A stretch of DNA of 64,000 bases from Diphasiastrum complanatum (GCA_029204225.1 CM055100.1:51019005-51083004); one strand, 5' to 3'; shown: positions 32,204-44,109, counted from the stretch's first letter. Notes: generated from the letters alone by a model not told the origin. Numbers and translations: made by a program.

Positions 32204-32969
32204 TGTTTGCCCCAAGGAATCTCTTGTATTTAATGGCGGCATTAGAAGAGTTAGTGTGGCATGTGTTTTGTAAGTCCACAAGTAAACTCAATTTTGTAAG
32301 CAATAATGCTTAGGAACCTTAGACTTAGACCCTTTTCCATTTAAGTTTAAGTATTACCAAGAAATATTTGTAATACTTTAAGCTTAGAAAGTCTAAGTTT
32401 AAAGTTAATTCTAAGTTTAAGAAGTTCTAAGTTTATTTTGTTAAGTGAACTTCATACAAGAAGTCACTTCTTAGAATAGCTTAGCAATAAGCTTTGGGAG
32501 TATCCCATAAGCATCTTAGCATATGGGCCTACCACTCATTGTATATATAGAAGTGGATTTGGGAGCCTTAAGTAACACTTGTATAAGCCCAAGCTTTAAT
32601 AGACTAATCTATTCGTGCTAAACTTGTGTTCCCAATTGTGGATAAAATACTTGGTGATAGGTGCTCGAGCCCCGCTAAGCTTTCCTCAACTAGTTTTATG
32701 TTATGGCGAATGTGCTTATGGGATTGTCATCTCTCACCTTGTTTATTATTCCCTTGTGGAGTTAAGTAGAATTGTTTAGTCTTTAGAAGGGTGAGCCTCG
32801 GAGGTTTTGTTATGCAAGAGAACATAAGAATGGAGTGGATCAAACCCCACCACCACTATACTTCAATGTCTTTTAGGAACCCTAACCCTACTAGTTGGGA
32901 AGCCGTAGTAGGAAGAAACCCTAATAGTTGGGAAGCCATGGTAGGAGTTGGAACCCTAAAAGTACAACA
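32204..32969 (+). repeat. Family G LTR, copy L3
   Basis: Begins TGTTTGCCCCAAGG after a purine tract and ends AGTACAACA. TATATATAG near 32540 is a likely TATA box. AACCCTAACCCTA and two more AACCCTA words in 31-bp repeats lie near the 3' end (32880-32960). It is flanked by a purine tract on the left and a primer-binding site on the right. Confidence 0.75.
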
Positions 32970-32970
32970 T

Positions 32971-32983
32971 TGGCGCCGTTGCC
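32971..32983 (+). other. Primer-binding site (Asp-tRNA type)
   Basis: TGGCGCCGTTGCC, one base after the LTR end, is the site used by many plant Gypsy elements. Confidence 0.85.
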
Positions 32984-33585
32984 GCTCTATGCTCCCTCTC
33001 TTTGCATTTTTTGTTGCTCCTTTTTCCCCACTAGTGTTCTAATCTTATTTTTTGCAGATTATGGACTCCATCTCGTTCCCCTCATTCTCACACACAGCCA
33101 TCTTTTTGGTAACCTTGGTTCAAAAATTAGGGTTTTATAGTCATTTTTTTCCCATGTTTTGAATTGTTTCCTCATTTTTTTGCATCAAACCTGTATAACA
33201 GAACTCGCCCATTACTACAGAGCCCAAACAGAGCCTCAAGAATCCAAATATCAGCTCCGCGAGTTTCTGTACGGCCAAAAAGTGCCCCAATCAGCTGTTT
33301 TGGCCTATTTTTTGACAACGATTCCATACCAAACCAGCTCAGACAAATTCGCCCATCACCAAGAGTGCAGATCCCACAGTGCCAAATTTATCAGACCATC
33401 TGGAGTCTACCCTTGTCAAAAAACATCGACTCAAACATAAAATTTTTCCAAAAAGTCTTCAAGACAAAATTCGCCCATAGTACCATTGGACCAGCTCATC
33501 ATGGGCGAGTTCCTAGGCCCTTGTGCGAATTTGTTTCATGGCAAAAAATTTGTTTTCTGAGCAATCAACCCATTTTGGTCAAAAT

Positions 33586-33891
33586 CAAATTCGCACAACT
33601 ATCTGGGTGCCTTAGCAAGATTCGCCGGCCGTATTGTAGCCTCATCAGTATTTGCCAAATCCATCTGTGGGTCATGCGAGTTATCATCATGCCGCAAAAT
33701 TGAGTTTTTTGTATTTTTAGGATTTTTTGGACCTAAAACAAACTCGCAAAATTATCTGGGTGACTCAACAAAACTCGCCGGCCCTACCGTAGCCTCATCA
33801 ATACTTGCCAAATCCATCTGTGGGTCACGCGAATTTTGATCGTGCCGCAAAAATTGAGTTTTTTGAATTTTTAGGATTTTTTTGGACCTAA
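33586..33891. repeat. 153-bp tandem duplication in an element leader
   Basis: Units start CAAATTCGCACAACTATCTGGG (33586) and CAAACTCGCAAAATTATCTG (33739) and share CAAATCCATCTGTGGGTCA and a TTTTTAGGATTTTTT end. They lie downstream of the primer-binding site at 32971. The leader around them repeats TCGC-containing words (TTCGCCCAT, CTCGCACAA). Confidence 0.9.
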
Positions 33892-35333
33892 AATAAACTT
33901 GCACAAGCCTAAAATTCGCACATCAAAATTCGTGCCCGACATTTTTGAATCTACATTCTCTGAGGTTTCTTCTGATATATTGGGCAAATTCTACAAAGCA
34001 CAGACGTGAGAGTTATGGCCAAAAGTTTGAATCGAACCTGAAGTTGGGCTATATTCTAGTTTAGAACTCACGCAGAACTCGCACAACTAGTTACTGGGCT
34101 CATACAAACTCGCACATGCCAAATTTGAACTCGTCTCGTGTTTCTGCCTGAAAAAAAAATTTGTATGTGGAACTGAGACCATAGCCTAGAGAAGACCTAC
34201 TGTGAGTTCTGACCTTATTTCCACTGGTGCCGAAGGGCACTGCCAACGAGTGGTATCTAAACCTTGAACCTAATCAACCAAATTCTTGGCCTGTGTGATG
34301 AAGTGAAAAGAGACAAGTAGAATATTTCATAATTTGAGGTTTTAACAATTATGGAATTGTATTTGACAAGAGAAAAATACTTTAGGTGCTGAAAAATGTG
34401 AAGTGCAAATATATGCTTTAATTCATAGTCATGAGTGACCAAGAAAGGTAAGCAGCTGGACACATCTTTGGTTGGAAAGATAAGTGCACAAATAACATGC
34501 ACAAGTTCATTGCAAGACAAGGATGGCAAAGTGAATTAAACTTTAGCATCTACGTGAGTGTTTGTGAGTAGGGTGACTTCTAGACAAGAATTTCAAAGGG
34601 ATTTTCTACTACAATAAGCATGGAATTAAGATTGAAATAGTATATGATGAAAGAGTACAACCATATCCAAGCCGGATCACAAAAGGAATTTTGGAGCTTA
34701 GGCGATGAAGAATGAGCTCCAAGAGCTCAAGTTCTCTCTAGAGTAGTTGTTTCAAAGTTGTTTTGATTTTATGTGATGTTAACCATCATGTGCAAGTCTC
34801 TTGCTCTTATGCTTAATCTATATTGTTTTGATATGCTTGCTCACAAATACTGATATGTTTATTTTTTTTATTTGTATGTATTTGATGTCAAAAAGATCAA
34901 ACATATTGTACTCTACATGTAGGTTGTCAACCATTATACTCTTGTCAGAAGATTGATGAGCACACGTAATTGTTGTGAGGTTTTGATGTAGTCTAAGATG
35001 GGTTTATGACTCAATTTCACTTAACTCAATTGTATGATCATGGATGTGATGTTCAGCATTATGGTGCACACTGCAAACTAGATCAATATCTTGCACTACA
35101 GGAAGTCTATATCGGGAAGAGGAGACGGGAGGTGTTAGTGGTAGAGCAAGAGATCACAAGTCCATGTTTGTGGAGATGTGATTCACATCAATCAATTGAG
35201 ACGAGGATCATGCTGCCCACTGTGGTCCCTTATGCAAGTCTAATCTTAAGGTTGTTATGACTTCCACTTTCACTGAAACAAAACCTCTCAAAACTATTCC
35301 ATGACTTGAGTCTCAAAGATGTCATTCTCCAAC
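33892..35333. other. Non-coding; leader remains, then 3' flank of the USP gene
   Basis: No frame with recognisable motifs. I looked here on the minus strand for kinase or U-box exons of the gene at 35334-42866 and saw none. Confidence 0.5.
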
Positions 35334-38300
35334 TTAAGCATGGTGAAGAGCATGAATTAGTTTTTCACCCATTTTCTTTGGCTTATAAGCTGCCTTGGCT
35401 GCCTTACCCTTCGTTCTCATGGTTGCAGCTTGGAATTCTGCTTTATGTTTTGCAAGGACAAGGTCGGCTAGTTCTTCGTCCTTCAAATCCACTTCCTCCA
35501 GGGCTAGCTTTCTACAAGTCTCTGCAGCATTTTGTATCATCACTCTCATTTTTTCTTCAGCCGTGGTGGGAGCGTATATAGTTTCTGCCTAATAAGGAAT
35601 ACGCAATGCAAGGATTTGATCAGATTACTGGTTACCTCAAGCTTAAGCTGACTGATTATAGCTGAGATATAAGCAGAGAAAAGTATGGAGTTCAAGGTGT
35701 TCATACCTTCCTGGTAGCACGAAGAGAAGATATTTCAGCTCTTTTGCGGCTCAAAATCGCGCTGATCTTACCATGCCTTTGGGCTTTCTGAGCTGCAGTG
35801 AATGTGAGGTTAAGCTCGTTTTTGAGCCTCTTGATTTCCTGTGCCATGAAAAAGATACTCGTCATCTTTTCAAACTCTTCTTTACATTTTGATGACGTCT
35901 TTGGTGGCTATCTTCCACTATATTGAACATAGATTGCTACAATACTGCAATGATTAGTTTTGTAATCACCTCAGAGGTTTGATTTTCTTTAGCAGAAGGA
36001 AGCTTTGGACATGTTGTAAGACCTTTAACAAAAGCTGACTCAGAAGAAGTATCGCTTATAGAATGATGGATGCGAACAGAATTATGATCCTCGCTCCTTG
36101 GGACAGATTCATTTGATCTTGCAAATGCCAAATTCCAGTTGGTTACTGAACTACTGCAGATAGATTCGACTGATCCTGATCTATCCACATTCTGTAAAAT
36201 CTCCATATGCCAATCTTGAGGGCGCTTAAGATTTCTCGAAAGGAATCCCTCGAGGATTTCTGGCGATGTCTCAGGAAAGCTCGCTCTTCTCGAACTGCTG
36301 GCATCTGACGTAGCGAGACCAGATGGTTTTGAGTCTCTGATGGACTGCGTCTTACTACCTGAAGCATGCTTTCGGAAGCGAGCAACTGGCAGCTGGTGAG
36401 TGCACGTCCAACGACGGTATGATCGGAAACTAGACATTGCAGAAGACAAAGTACTGTGTGGTCGTGAAGCACTGTAGTTCCCCATGATTTTTCCTGTGAA
36501 TCACCCATAGAGCTCCCGTCCGTCATTCAGGATCAAAAACCATTGTCTCCCTTACCACACTTACAGTTACACTTACACTCACTCCTACTATATTCACTCT
36601 TTCTGTCTGTTAAAATTAATACGCATGAAGCTATATACAAACGCACATAGACACATACACATTTTACACTTATTCATGCTATCGCTCTTTCACTCTCGCT
36701 GTCTGTTGTTAGAAGAAACAAGAACATGAAGGTACACACAGACACAGACACGGACACACACTGATGCTCATACATAATATCACTCACCTTCACTCTCTCG
36801 CTTCTTGTTCTTACAAGAGAAATAGCATGAAGCTATGAGGTTTGTGCTGACCTTCGCAATGGAAGGAGGGAGTGTACGAGGAGGAGGAGGAGCTGAAAGG
36901 TGATCGACCCATGGACAGTGGAGGGATTGCATATGGGTTTGCTATTGCTGCTGCTGTTGTTGGTGCTGCAGCATGAGCAAGTGGTGTTGTTGAGGCAAAA
37001 TCAGAGGGAATATCAGCATCTTTAACTGAGTGTAATCTTCCATTCCGAATGGCCAGTATTGCACAAAACTTAGCACCATGTTTGGATACATATGCACATG
37101 CTCCTCCACCTTTCCTCACCTTTAACCTGCATCCTCAATATGTTCAGCTAGCACCATCACCAATCTTTGCTCCTAATCATCTTTGTTATTGCATAGAACA
37201 CAAAATAAGGAGGTGATCTATGCATCACAACTTTGCCCTATGCATGGCATTCAAATTGTTGAAATACCAAATAAAAACCTAATGAATCAAGACTACTAAA
37301 CATTCATTTTAATGCTCAAACACACCTAGGCATGACACCTCATCAAATTGCAATGACTTGCTTACTGCTATGGTGGCAAAGCTAAGAATCTCTAGACTTA
37401 TACTAGTGTTGTTATTGCAAATCATTGAAAAATAGAAAAATAACAAGCTCTTGGAACTAAGTAGGAGCATTTTTTTTTTGAGAACAATAGCTAATCCTAC
37501 TAGCTTAAAAGAAAAAACTATAGCGAGTATAAATAGCTTCATTCTACAATATATAAGCTTTACATCACATACTAAAGCCAAGCCAATATGCAACATAAGG
37601 CTCCAAACATCCACTCCCAAAACAAGAGATAAGTGCGCGAACATTCATGAGCAGGTAAGTTCTGACGATTATCCAACTAGGCCAAGCTTGTAAAGGACGA
37701 CTCATTTCTCTTTCTTTCACATGATGCTACTTAATTGTACAAGCATCATTACTTACAATACTTGTACATCAAATTACAACCACATCTATAGACACATCTC
37801 GTGTGGAGCACAGAACCTCAGTTGTCTTTTTGTGCATGCAAATTAGAGCTTTGAGCCTAGATTCTTATGCATGCATAGTTGAGTTCTTCGTTTTAAGATA
37901 TGGACTTAGAACAACATGTTTTATGTGAAAGAGAATTTTGCTCAAACTTTTTGCTCTAATACATTATCAAAGCATAGCCACTCACACTACTTAGATTTTT
38001 CAAATGAATCATAATTGCCCATTGTAGAGATTATATCATGCTTAGATATACATGTAAATCAACTCATCATCTCATATAATTTGAAATGGGTTTACTACTG
38101 GAAGCTCAACAAAGGAAACAATACCTTGCATCTTACACTAGTTTTGATTATGGGTGAAATGTATGCATTTACAACAAAAAATGGTTGATTTGGTTGACGT
38201 ATCTCCATTGAAAAGTATTCAACCTCGAGCCTTGCCATAACTTTCAAAAGAAAACGAGTCACCACCATAAAAGGTCGCTAATTAGATACTTTTCATGTGG

Positions 38301-38710
38301 AAGGTGTAAATTTGATTTTGTATCCTTACGTAGACATCACAAACAATAGGGGCTCCTAAGGGTCCTCATAAGTATACATGTATTTGTAAGACGATTTAAT
38401 GGCTCCTATAGTAATGTTGTAGAATTGTAATGGTATTTACAAGCTGTGGGTACGACCACCTTGCCAAATTGGCTCCCAAGGGCAAATATATTACTTTACC
38501 TCAAAGTAAAACCATGGACCATGACAGGTAGATAGGAAGCCTTTTAATAGTAATTCAACAAAGTCTTCCAGCAAGTCTTAATCTTATCACTCCAAGACAG
38601 TATTGCATAGTTACCATCTAGATATTTCAAATAAAGAAAAGTCTTCTAGAAAATACATTTCGTACTGGTCAAGGTACTAGCCATGATATATATACATACA
38701 TATATATGTA

Positions 38711-38760
<50 letters not shown>

Positions 38761-41700
38761 CATAATATTATATATATATAACAACTTTTTTTTAAATTAG
38801 AAAAAAATTGGGAGCCAATTCGGATAGCACGCTGGAGTGCTAGCCAAATCAACTAAAAGAATAGCACACTATTGTGCTAACTTTTACAACTTTATGAACA
38901 TTTTTTCATAATGAAAGGGGTCAGCATCTCCAATGCAACCAGTTCGACCACTTGTGATGCATGCTTGAAGGGCAAGATGTCACGGACACCATTCGTCAAT
39001 TTCTCCTACATAACGACAAAGATTCTGGAGCTGGTGCACTCTGACATCTGCGGTCCATTCAACGTGATCTCAGTAGGAGGTTCAAAATACTATATAACCT
39101 TCATTGATGATTATAGCAAGTTTGCTAGAGTGTATTTTATTCAGAATAGATCTGAAGCACTCGATAAATTCACAAAATACGTGAATTGGGCAGCGAGATG
39201 CACAGGCAGCAAGGTGAAGCAGATCAGAACGGATCGAGGTGGCGAATATATCTCAAATCACTTCACTGACTTTTACAATGATTGTGGAATCATTCACAGA
39301 AGAACTGCAGCCTACACACCGCAGCACAATGGTGTTGCTAAATGAAAGAACAGGACCCTGATGGAAGCAGCCAGATGCATGATGGCATAAATTTACATTT
39401 AAAGGGTAACAAAGACACTTACTTTCTTACCTTCTAAATATAAGTGTAATTTGATTATGAACTGTAAAGGCTAACACCCTGGTGAGCTACCTTACAAAAG
39501 AAACTAGAAAAATAATAAATTCTTTTAATTTTTCTAGCTTAAGATAAAGTTTAAAAAATGAATTTTTTTGGAGCCAACTTGGCTAGCACATCGGCATGCT
39601 AGCCGAATCGGCTCCAAACTTAAAAGTTCCTTTTCTATAGAAAAAAAAGAGTACATTTTCTTGAAAAAAAAAATCACCTAGCATGACGACATGAGAGCTT
39701 TTACAAATTCAAGAAACATTCTTCCTTAATAAAAATAAACCTGTATTCAAAGATCAGACTTATCAAAGTATCTTGTGATGGGCCTCTATTAAAAATTTGA
39801 TAGATAGTACTGGCATAAAAAGAGTACTGTACCATGTGCTACAATTTGTTGGATCATGGGCAGAAGAAACTCACAAAATTGGCTAAAAATCTACTCGTAG
39901 ATGTCAAAATTCCAAGTCCCACAAAATGAATGATATGCAATTTCTAGTAAATTCTACACTTAAAGCATCCCACCTTCGAAGAGAATAATTGTTCGAATTT
40001 TGGATGGCCATACATGGACATGAATTAAAATTTTCAATAATTGTGGTATGAAGAAAAGAAGTTGGATATAAGGTAGGTGATGTAAGGAATGCATTTAGTG
40101 CAAGTAATGATGTCGAAAATCATGATACAGCTTGTCTATCCAATATTGCCTAAACATGTTTGATAGTCAAGATTAATTAGGTTGCTAATTGCTAAGATCT
40201 TAGAAAAATAGATTGTATTTGAATTTAGTATAATAAATAAAGGGGGAATTGATTTAATAATTCCAAAAGATTTCAAATTCTAAATCCGTGAAAAAAATGC
40301 ATACCTCAAAAACTTCGCAATCTCTTTTACTTAGTTATACTCTAAATTTTAATGAGAGCAAAAACTTAGCAAAGTTGCTTAATAAACTTGTTTTCCAATT
40401 GACTTAGAGCAAATACTACGGAACTTCCAAGGGCTTTTTTTTCACCTCAATTGTCAACTTGAAAGGAAAGAAGGTCCTAATTCAAATAGAAATGAATAAT
40501 AAAACCAAGTGAGGACCCAATGAAGGAGGGCCTCGTTCTCCCCACACTTGTCACTAGTGCGCTAGTGCAAGGAGAGGGGGTCACTCCTCATTTGTTGATT
40601 ATTATTATTATTTTAGTATCCCACCACCACCATTAGGAAAAAAAGCCTTTTGAAGTTTTTTAAAAAAAAAAACAATTCATTTTTAGCTCAAAATTTGAAT
40701 TTAAGTCTTGTGACATTATTATTATTATTATGGGTTAATGAAATCCTCACCCTTCCCTTTTCAAGTTGAAGGATGGTACTCATGTTTATTGCATGTGTAT
40801 GTGTTCTCATATATTTCAAGAGTACATTTATATTTCAACTTGTCTTTCAAACTAGATGAGTTGGATGCATATGAGAACTTAAATTGCACCTAAGAAGGTG
40901 CATGATTTTATGTACTCTTTGCACATGGGAGGAGCATCTACCCAAAGTGAGACTACAATCAATGCCCCATCCATCATCATCCAAGGGTGGAGGTCCAAGA
41001 GGAGCCTTGGTGGATGCTCTACATCTAGCGCTTGTAGCTCTCAAATAGCTTTCACCCTTGGATGAGGGTGGGACCTCTAAGTGGAGTCTCACCCATGAGG
41101 CTCCACTTATTTTCAACACCTTGACGGGTGCTGGCACGTGTCAGGGTGCGCCAATTTTTTTTGTTGTTTTCTTTTTTGAAAAACTAGTTGCCCAGTGCCA
41201 CGTGTCAGGCAACTAGTATTTATCCCATAAGCTTTTCTATGGGATTACTCAGAGTGCATATATAACTAAACTTCTCCATTGTCTTGCATGTGTGTGGGCG
41301 TGAAGGTGCCCAATGCCACTGCAGGCTGCCCGGCGCCACTATCGGCTGCCTGATGCCACTACAGGCTGGCTTGTGCCTACATTCAAGTTTTTACGGGTAC
41401 CGGTGGAGTGGGCACCCAGTGGGCCCAGCACCTTGGTTGGCGCACTCTGATGTGTGCCAGCACCCGTCATTGAAAATATGTGGAACCCACCTATGATTGG
41501 GTATATGCATAAAGATGCTAGTGAGATTAGATACCCTTATCCCTCACTTTAGTCAAGTTGGATAAGGTTACTACTGATATCTCAAAGCCTTGTCGGTTAA
41601 ATTTGGCTTGGCCTTCTTCTAGATGTTCAAAGGAAAGTAACTACGTCAAGAGCAAAAATTAAACAACTAGTGCAAAGTTATCCTTGATATTTTGAAAAGT

Positions 41701-42866
41701 GCCCCAAACTTGGCTTGGCCTTTTCAACAGAAAGCTGCAACAATGTCAAGAGCAAAAAAGGACTAGCTACGGTTTCAATTCCTAATAAGAAAATCTAAAT
41801 TTGATGCATCTCACATCTTTCTTTGATCAATTGAACAAATAGTCTTGCCTTTGCAATGTAAAGTAAAAAACAAAGTCGAAATTTAGAATTAGTAAATATA
41901 GACTAGTTAGTAGTGAGTGGGTGAGCAGCCCACCTGGAGATGTGGCTAGGAGCTGAACTCCCTATCACTAGCTTGCAAATACCCAGCTCAGATATAGCCT
42001 CCACCAAACCCTTCTTCACGCTGCTATTTTCAATTATTATGATCTTCGGCTGCACCTACAAGCTTATTTGAAATTAGCACCAGTTTCATCAACAGCTGAC
42101 ATCATCATCTGATATAGCAGCTCACGATCTAGTTTCTAATTATTATCTGATATAGCAGCTCACGAGCAGTTGATCTAGTTTCCTATCTGATATAGCACTG
42201 CACTTGATCTAGTTTCTTATCTATATTGCAGCTCGCAAACATTTAACTCAGTTTCTTATCTGATATAACAGCTTACAAATTGATCACATTTCTTATCTGA
42301 TATGGCATCTCACGAGCAATTGATCTGATTTCTTGTTTAACCATAGTCTGAGATGACTGCATGATGTTGCACCAAAGTTTGATTTATTCGTCAGCTTAAA
42401 GCCAGCAAAATTTACCTCGTGAGACTCGCACTCTTTCTTGAGTTGTCCGAGCAATTTGTTGGACTTGTTGTTTACTTCTCGGATGTATGCTGCTACAATC
42501 TCTTTATCCACCTTAGAGACAGGGAACCTTCCCACTGCCACAGGCAAAACATGTTCCTACCGTCAGTGACCAGTCTACAGTTTCCATTGTCAAATGTTTT
42601 CATATTTGTTGTAAGCTCAAAATCACAATAACCAGACGCCCAGAACAGAACAAAACAAAACACGCACAGGGAATTATAAACATGGTCTTGAGGAGGATTG
42701 AGCTGGAAAGTATACTTGGAGTCGGGATACTTCTCACTGGAGGGCGCACGTGAAGTAATGGCAACGTATCACCTTTTTTCACCAACGTCTGTAAGCACCA
42801 CCTTACGGCTCCTTTGCTTTTCTTGTCCTTCCCTACTGCCACTACAACCTTGTACGATGGCAGCAT
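35334..42866 (-). CDS. USP-domain / coiled-coil protein, seven exons, lacks kinase and U-box
   Basis: Exons in order: 42866-42716, 42534-42416, 42049-41934, 37126-36852, 36493-35970, 35838-35772, 35584-35334. All introns are GT-AG, phases agree, and the sum is 1503 nt (500 codons plus TAA). Exons 1-4 give a universal stress protein domain: MLPSYKVVVAVGKDKKSKGA, LLHVRPPVRSIPTP joined to MGRFPVSKVDKEIVAAYIRE, CKLVIGSS, and VSKHGAKFCAILAIRNGRLH. Next come a Ser-rich linker (exons 4-5) and a coiled coil (EIKRLKNELNLTF; exons 6-7). This is the front of plant USP/U-box receptor-like cytoplasmic kinases (usually about 700-800 residues). Here a stop ends the protein after the coil, and no kinase or U-box follows. 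Met 42866 is the first in-frame ATG after a stop. Expression is unknown. Confidence 0.8.
36580..36840. repeat. Degenerate ~100-bp triplication in intron 4 of the USP gene
   Basis: Three loosely similar blocks (from about 36580, 36670 and 36770) combine a TCACTCTTTCTGTCTGTT-like part, a GCATGAAGCTAT-like part and CACA/GACA runs. They make up most of the 358-bp intron. Confidence 0.55.
38711..38758. repeat. (TG)n microsatellite with AT-rich flanks
   Basis: About 24 TG units with one early GC interruption, flanked by ATATATATACATACATATAT on the left and TATACATAATATTATATATA on the right. Confidence 0.95.
38806..38852. repeat. Imperfect hairpin repeat, copy 1
   Basis: GGAGCCAATTCGGATAGCAC, then GCTGGAG, then TGCTAGCCAAATC. 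It resembles the hairpin at 39569-39618 in the same orientation; the two bracket the Copia fragment. Confidence 0.7.
38911..39390 (+). pseudogene. Copia integrase fragment (family A type)
   Basis: GVSISNATS, CDACLKGKMSRTPF, ELVHSDICGPF, FIDDYSKFARVYF, QIRTDRGGEYISNHF and TPQHNGVAK, then TGA where Glu-Arg is usual, then KNRTLMEAARCMMA. Covers the HHCC end and most of the integrase core, with two catalytic Asp visible (HSD, RTD). It closely resembles the family A integrase at 16970-17440. There is no LTR, gag or RT beside it. It lies inside intron 3 on the strand opposite to the gene. Confidence 0.9.
39569..39618. repeat. Imperfect hairpin repeat, copy 2
   Basis: TTGGAGCCAACTTGGCTAGC and its near reverse complement GCTAGCCGAATCGGCTCCAA, separated by about 10 bases. 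About 18 of 22 positions pair. Confidence 0.85.
41089..41502. repeat. Long inverted repeat, possible foldback/MITE-like element
   Basis: The left arm (41089-41152) contains TTTTCAACACCTTGACGGGTG and CTGGCACGTGTCAGGGTGCGC. The right arm (41438-41502) is its approximate reverse complement (GGCGCACTCTGATGTGTGCC, CACCCGTCATTGAAAATATG). Arms of about 60 bp enclose about 290 bp without coding. I cannot identify a clear target-site duplication. Confidence 0.7.
42107..42334. repeat. ~38-bp minisatellite, six units, in intron 2 of the USP gene
   Basis: Each unit begins ATCTGATATAGC or a close variant and ends TGATCTAGTTTCTT-like. It occupies about 228 of the 366 intron bases. Confidence 0.9.
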
Positions 42867-43337
42867 CTTACTTATTTTTCTCTTTATATGCCTGGCCAGC
42901 TTCCATTCAATACTGTTTCTGTTTTCATGATCCGCTAGTTTCCTACTTCTAATTCATACCTTGCCAGTCAGCCCAAAGCTCCAACTCCATACTTCGATCT
43001 AGACAGCACAATGCTGAGATCAACTTAGCTGCTGACTTTCATCCTCCTTAATTGTACCTGTCTGCTTTGAGACCTTTTTTGTCTGTACAACGAGAATGCT
43101 GTCCTCACAAATATATTATATGTAAAGAGCAGTAAACTGTAAGACTATGTTTATCAAACATGATGAAAACAATCTAGCTGTAGACCAAGGAAAAAAAAGA
43201 CTCAATATAGATTAATGGCTATGAGGGTATTAAACTTCTATTACTCCTGGGCATCCTATGTCTCATGTCTCATCTCTCATCCCAATGGCCAATGGATCTA
43301 TTTTCCCTTCACACACTTGAATACCCAAGTCAGTTTC
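42867..43337. other. 5' flank of the USP gene; promoter not resolved
   Basis: The minus strand shows CATATAAAGA at about 42890-42881, too close to the ATG to be the TATA box of this start. No other element stands out. Confidence 0.4.
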
Positions 43338-43391
43338 TTTTTTTTGGGGGGGGGGTGTGTGTGTGTGTGTTGGTGTGGGTTGGGGTGGTTG

Positions 43392-43444
<53 letters not shown>
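43338..43444. repeat. Compound T8-G10-(TG)n-(GA)n tract
   Basis: T run 43338-43345, G run 43346-43355, TG-rich to about 43390, then (GA)n 43394-43444. Confidence 0.95.
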
Positions 43445-43445
<1 letters not shown>

Positions 43446-44050
43446 CCAGAGTGTTGACCTTGACTCAATGGCCTGCAGCTGGCCCTAGCATGCTCATTGG
43501 GAAGGGGGCTCCATGTCGCTCCCAAGGAACAATATAGTTTATGTCAAACAATGTAACTGGGGAATTTTTTGTTGGTTGAAGATGAAAACATGGCATAATT
43601 GGAAAAATTAATGTTGTCTTGCCAAAAACTACGTCATCCCTTTAAGAGATGAGGAATAGGGTCATGGTAGATTAGAGCATCTTAGTGTGGGCGCCATGCA
43701 TGCTTCATGTGAATTGTGAGGTGGGAAGGGGAGAACATAAAAATCCAAAAGTTCCACACTTTCTCTATGGTGCCACCACCTGACTTTCTAGTGCAAGTCG
43801 ACATCCCCTATCACCATTGGGAGTAGCAAGCGAGAAAGGGCACAACTTAATTTATTCCCTTGGTCTCTTGCCATTTTGGAGGATTATCCCCTAACTTAAG
43901 CAAGCTTTGTCATGGTGTAAGCTTAACCCTTGGCAATAGACTATATTGGAGGCCTAGGCTGGCCCATGCATCCTACCATCATGTAGATCACCCCCAAGGT
44001 GCAAACATGTAGGTCAATGCTCCAAGTTGTCTACAATGGTAGTCTCCAAC

Positions 44051-44052
<2 letters not shown>
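43445..44052. other. No recognisable feature
   Basis: Unique-looking AT-rich sequence between two (GA)n tracts, without coding motifs. Confidence 0.45.

Positions 44053-44106
<54 letters not shown>
44053..44106. repeat. (GA)n microsatellite
   Basis: 27 GA units without interruption. Confidence 0.97.

Positions 44107-44109
<3 letters not shown>

Larger units (their letters stand above)
37127..41933. other. Intron 3 of the USP gene, 4.8 kb, filled with repeats
   Basis: Contains a (TG)n tract, two hairpin repeats, a Copia integrase fragment and a long inverted repeat, each listed separately. Outside these (37200-38700, 39620-40500, 41510-41930) I see only AT-rich non-coding sequence. Confidence 0.7.

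Noticed and set aside
32880-32960. AACCCTAACCCTA as interstitial telomere
   Set aside because: Only two adjacent heptamers within a short LTR repeat; better read as a telo-box-like motif.
36143-36526. 127-codon minus-strand ORF overlapping exon 5
   Set aside because: It is another frame of the exon. Only the frame of 36493-35970 connects in phase to flanking exons.
42881-42890. CATATAAAGA as TATA box of the USP gene
   Set aside because: Only about 15-24 bases from the ATG, too near to direct transcription of this start codon.
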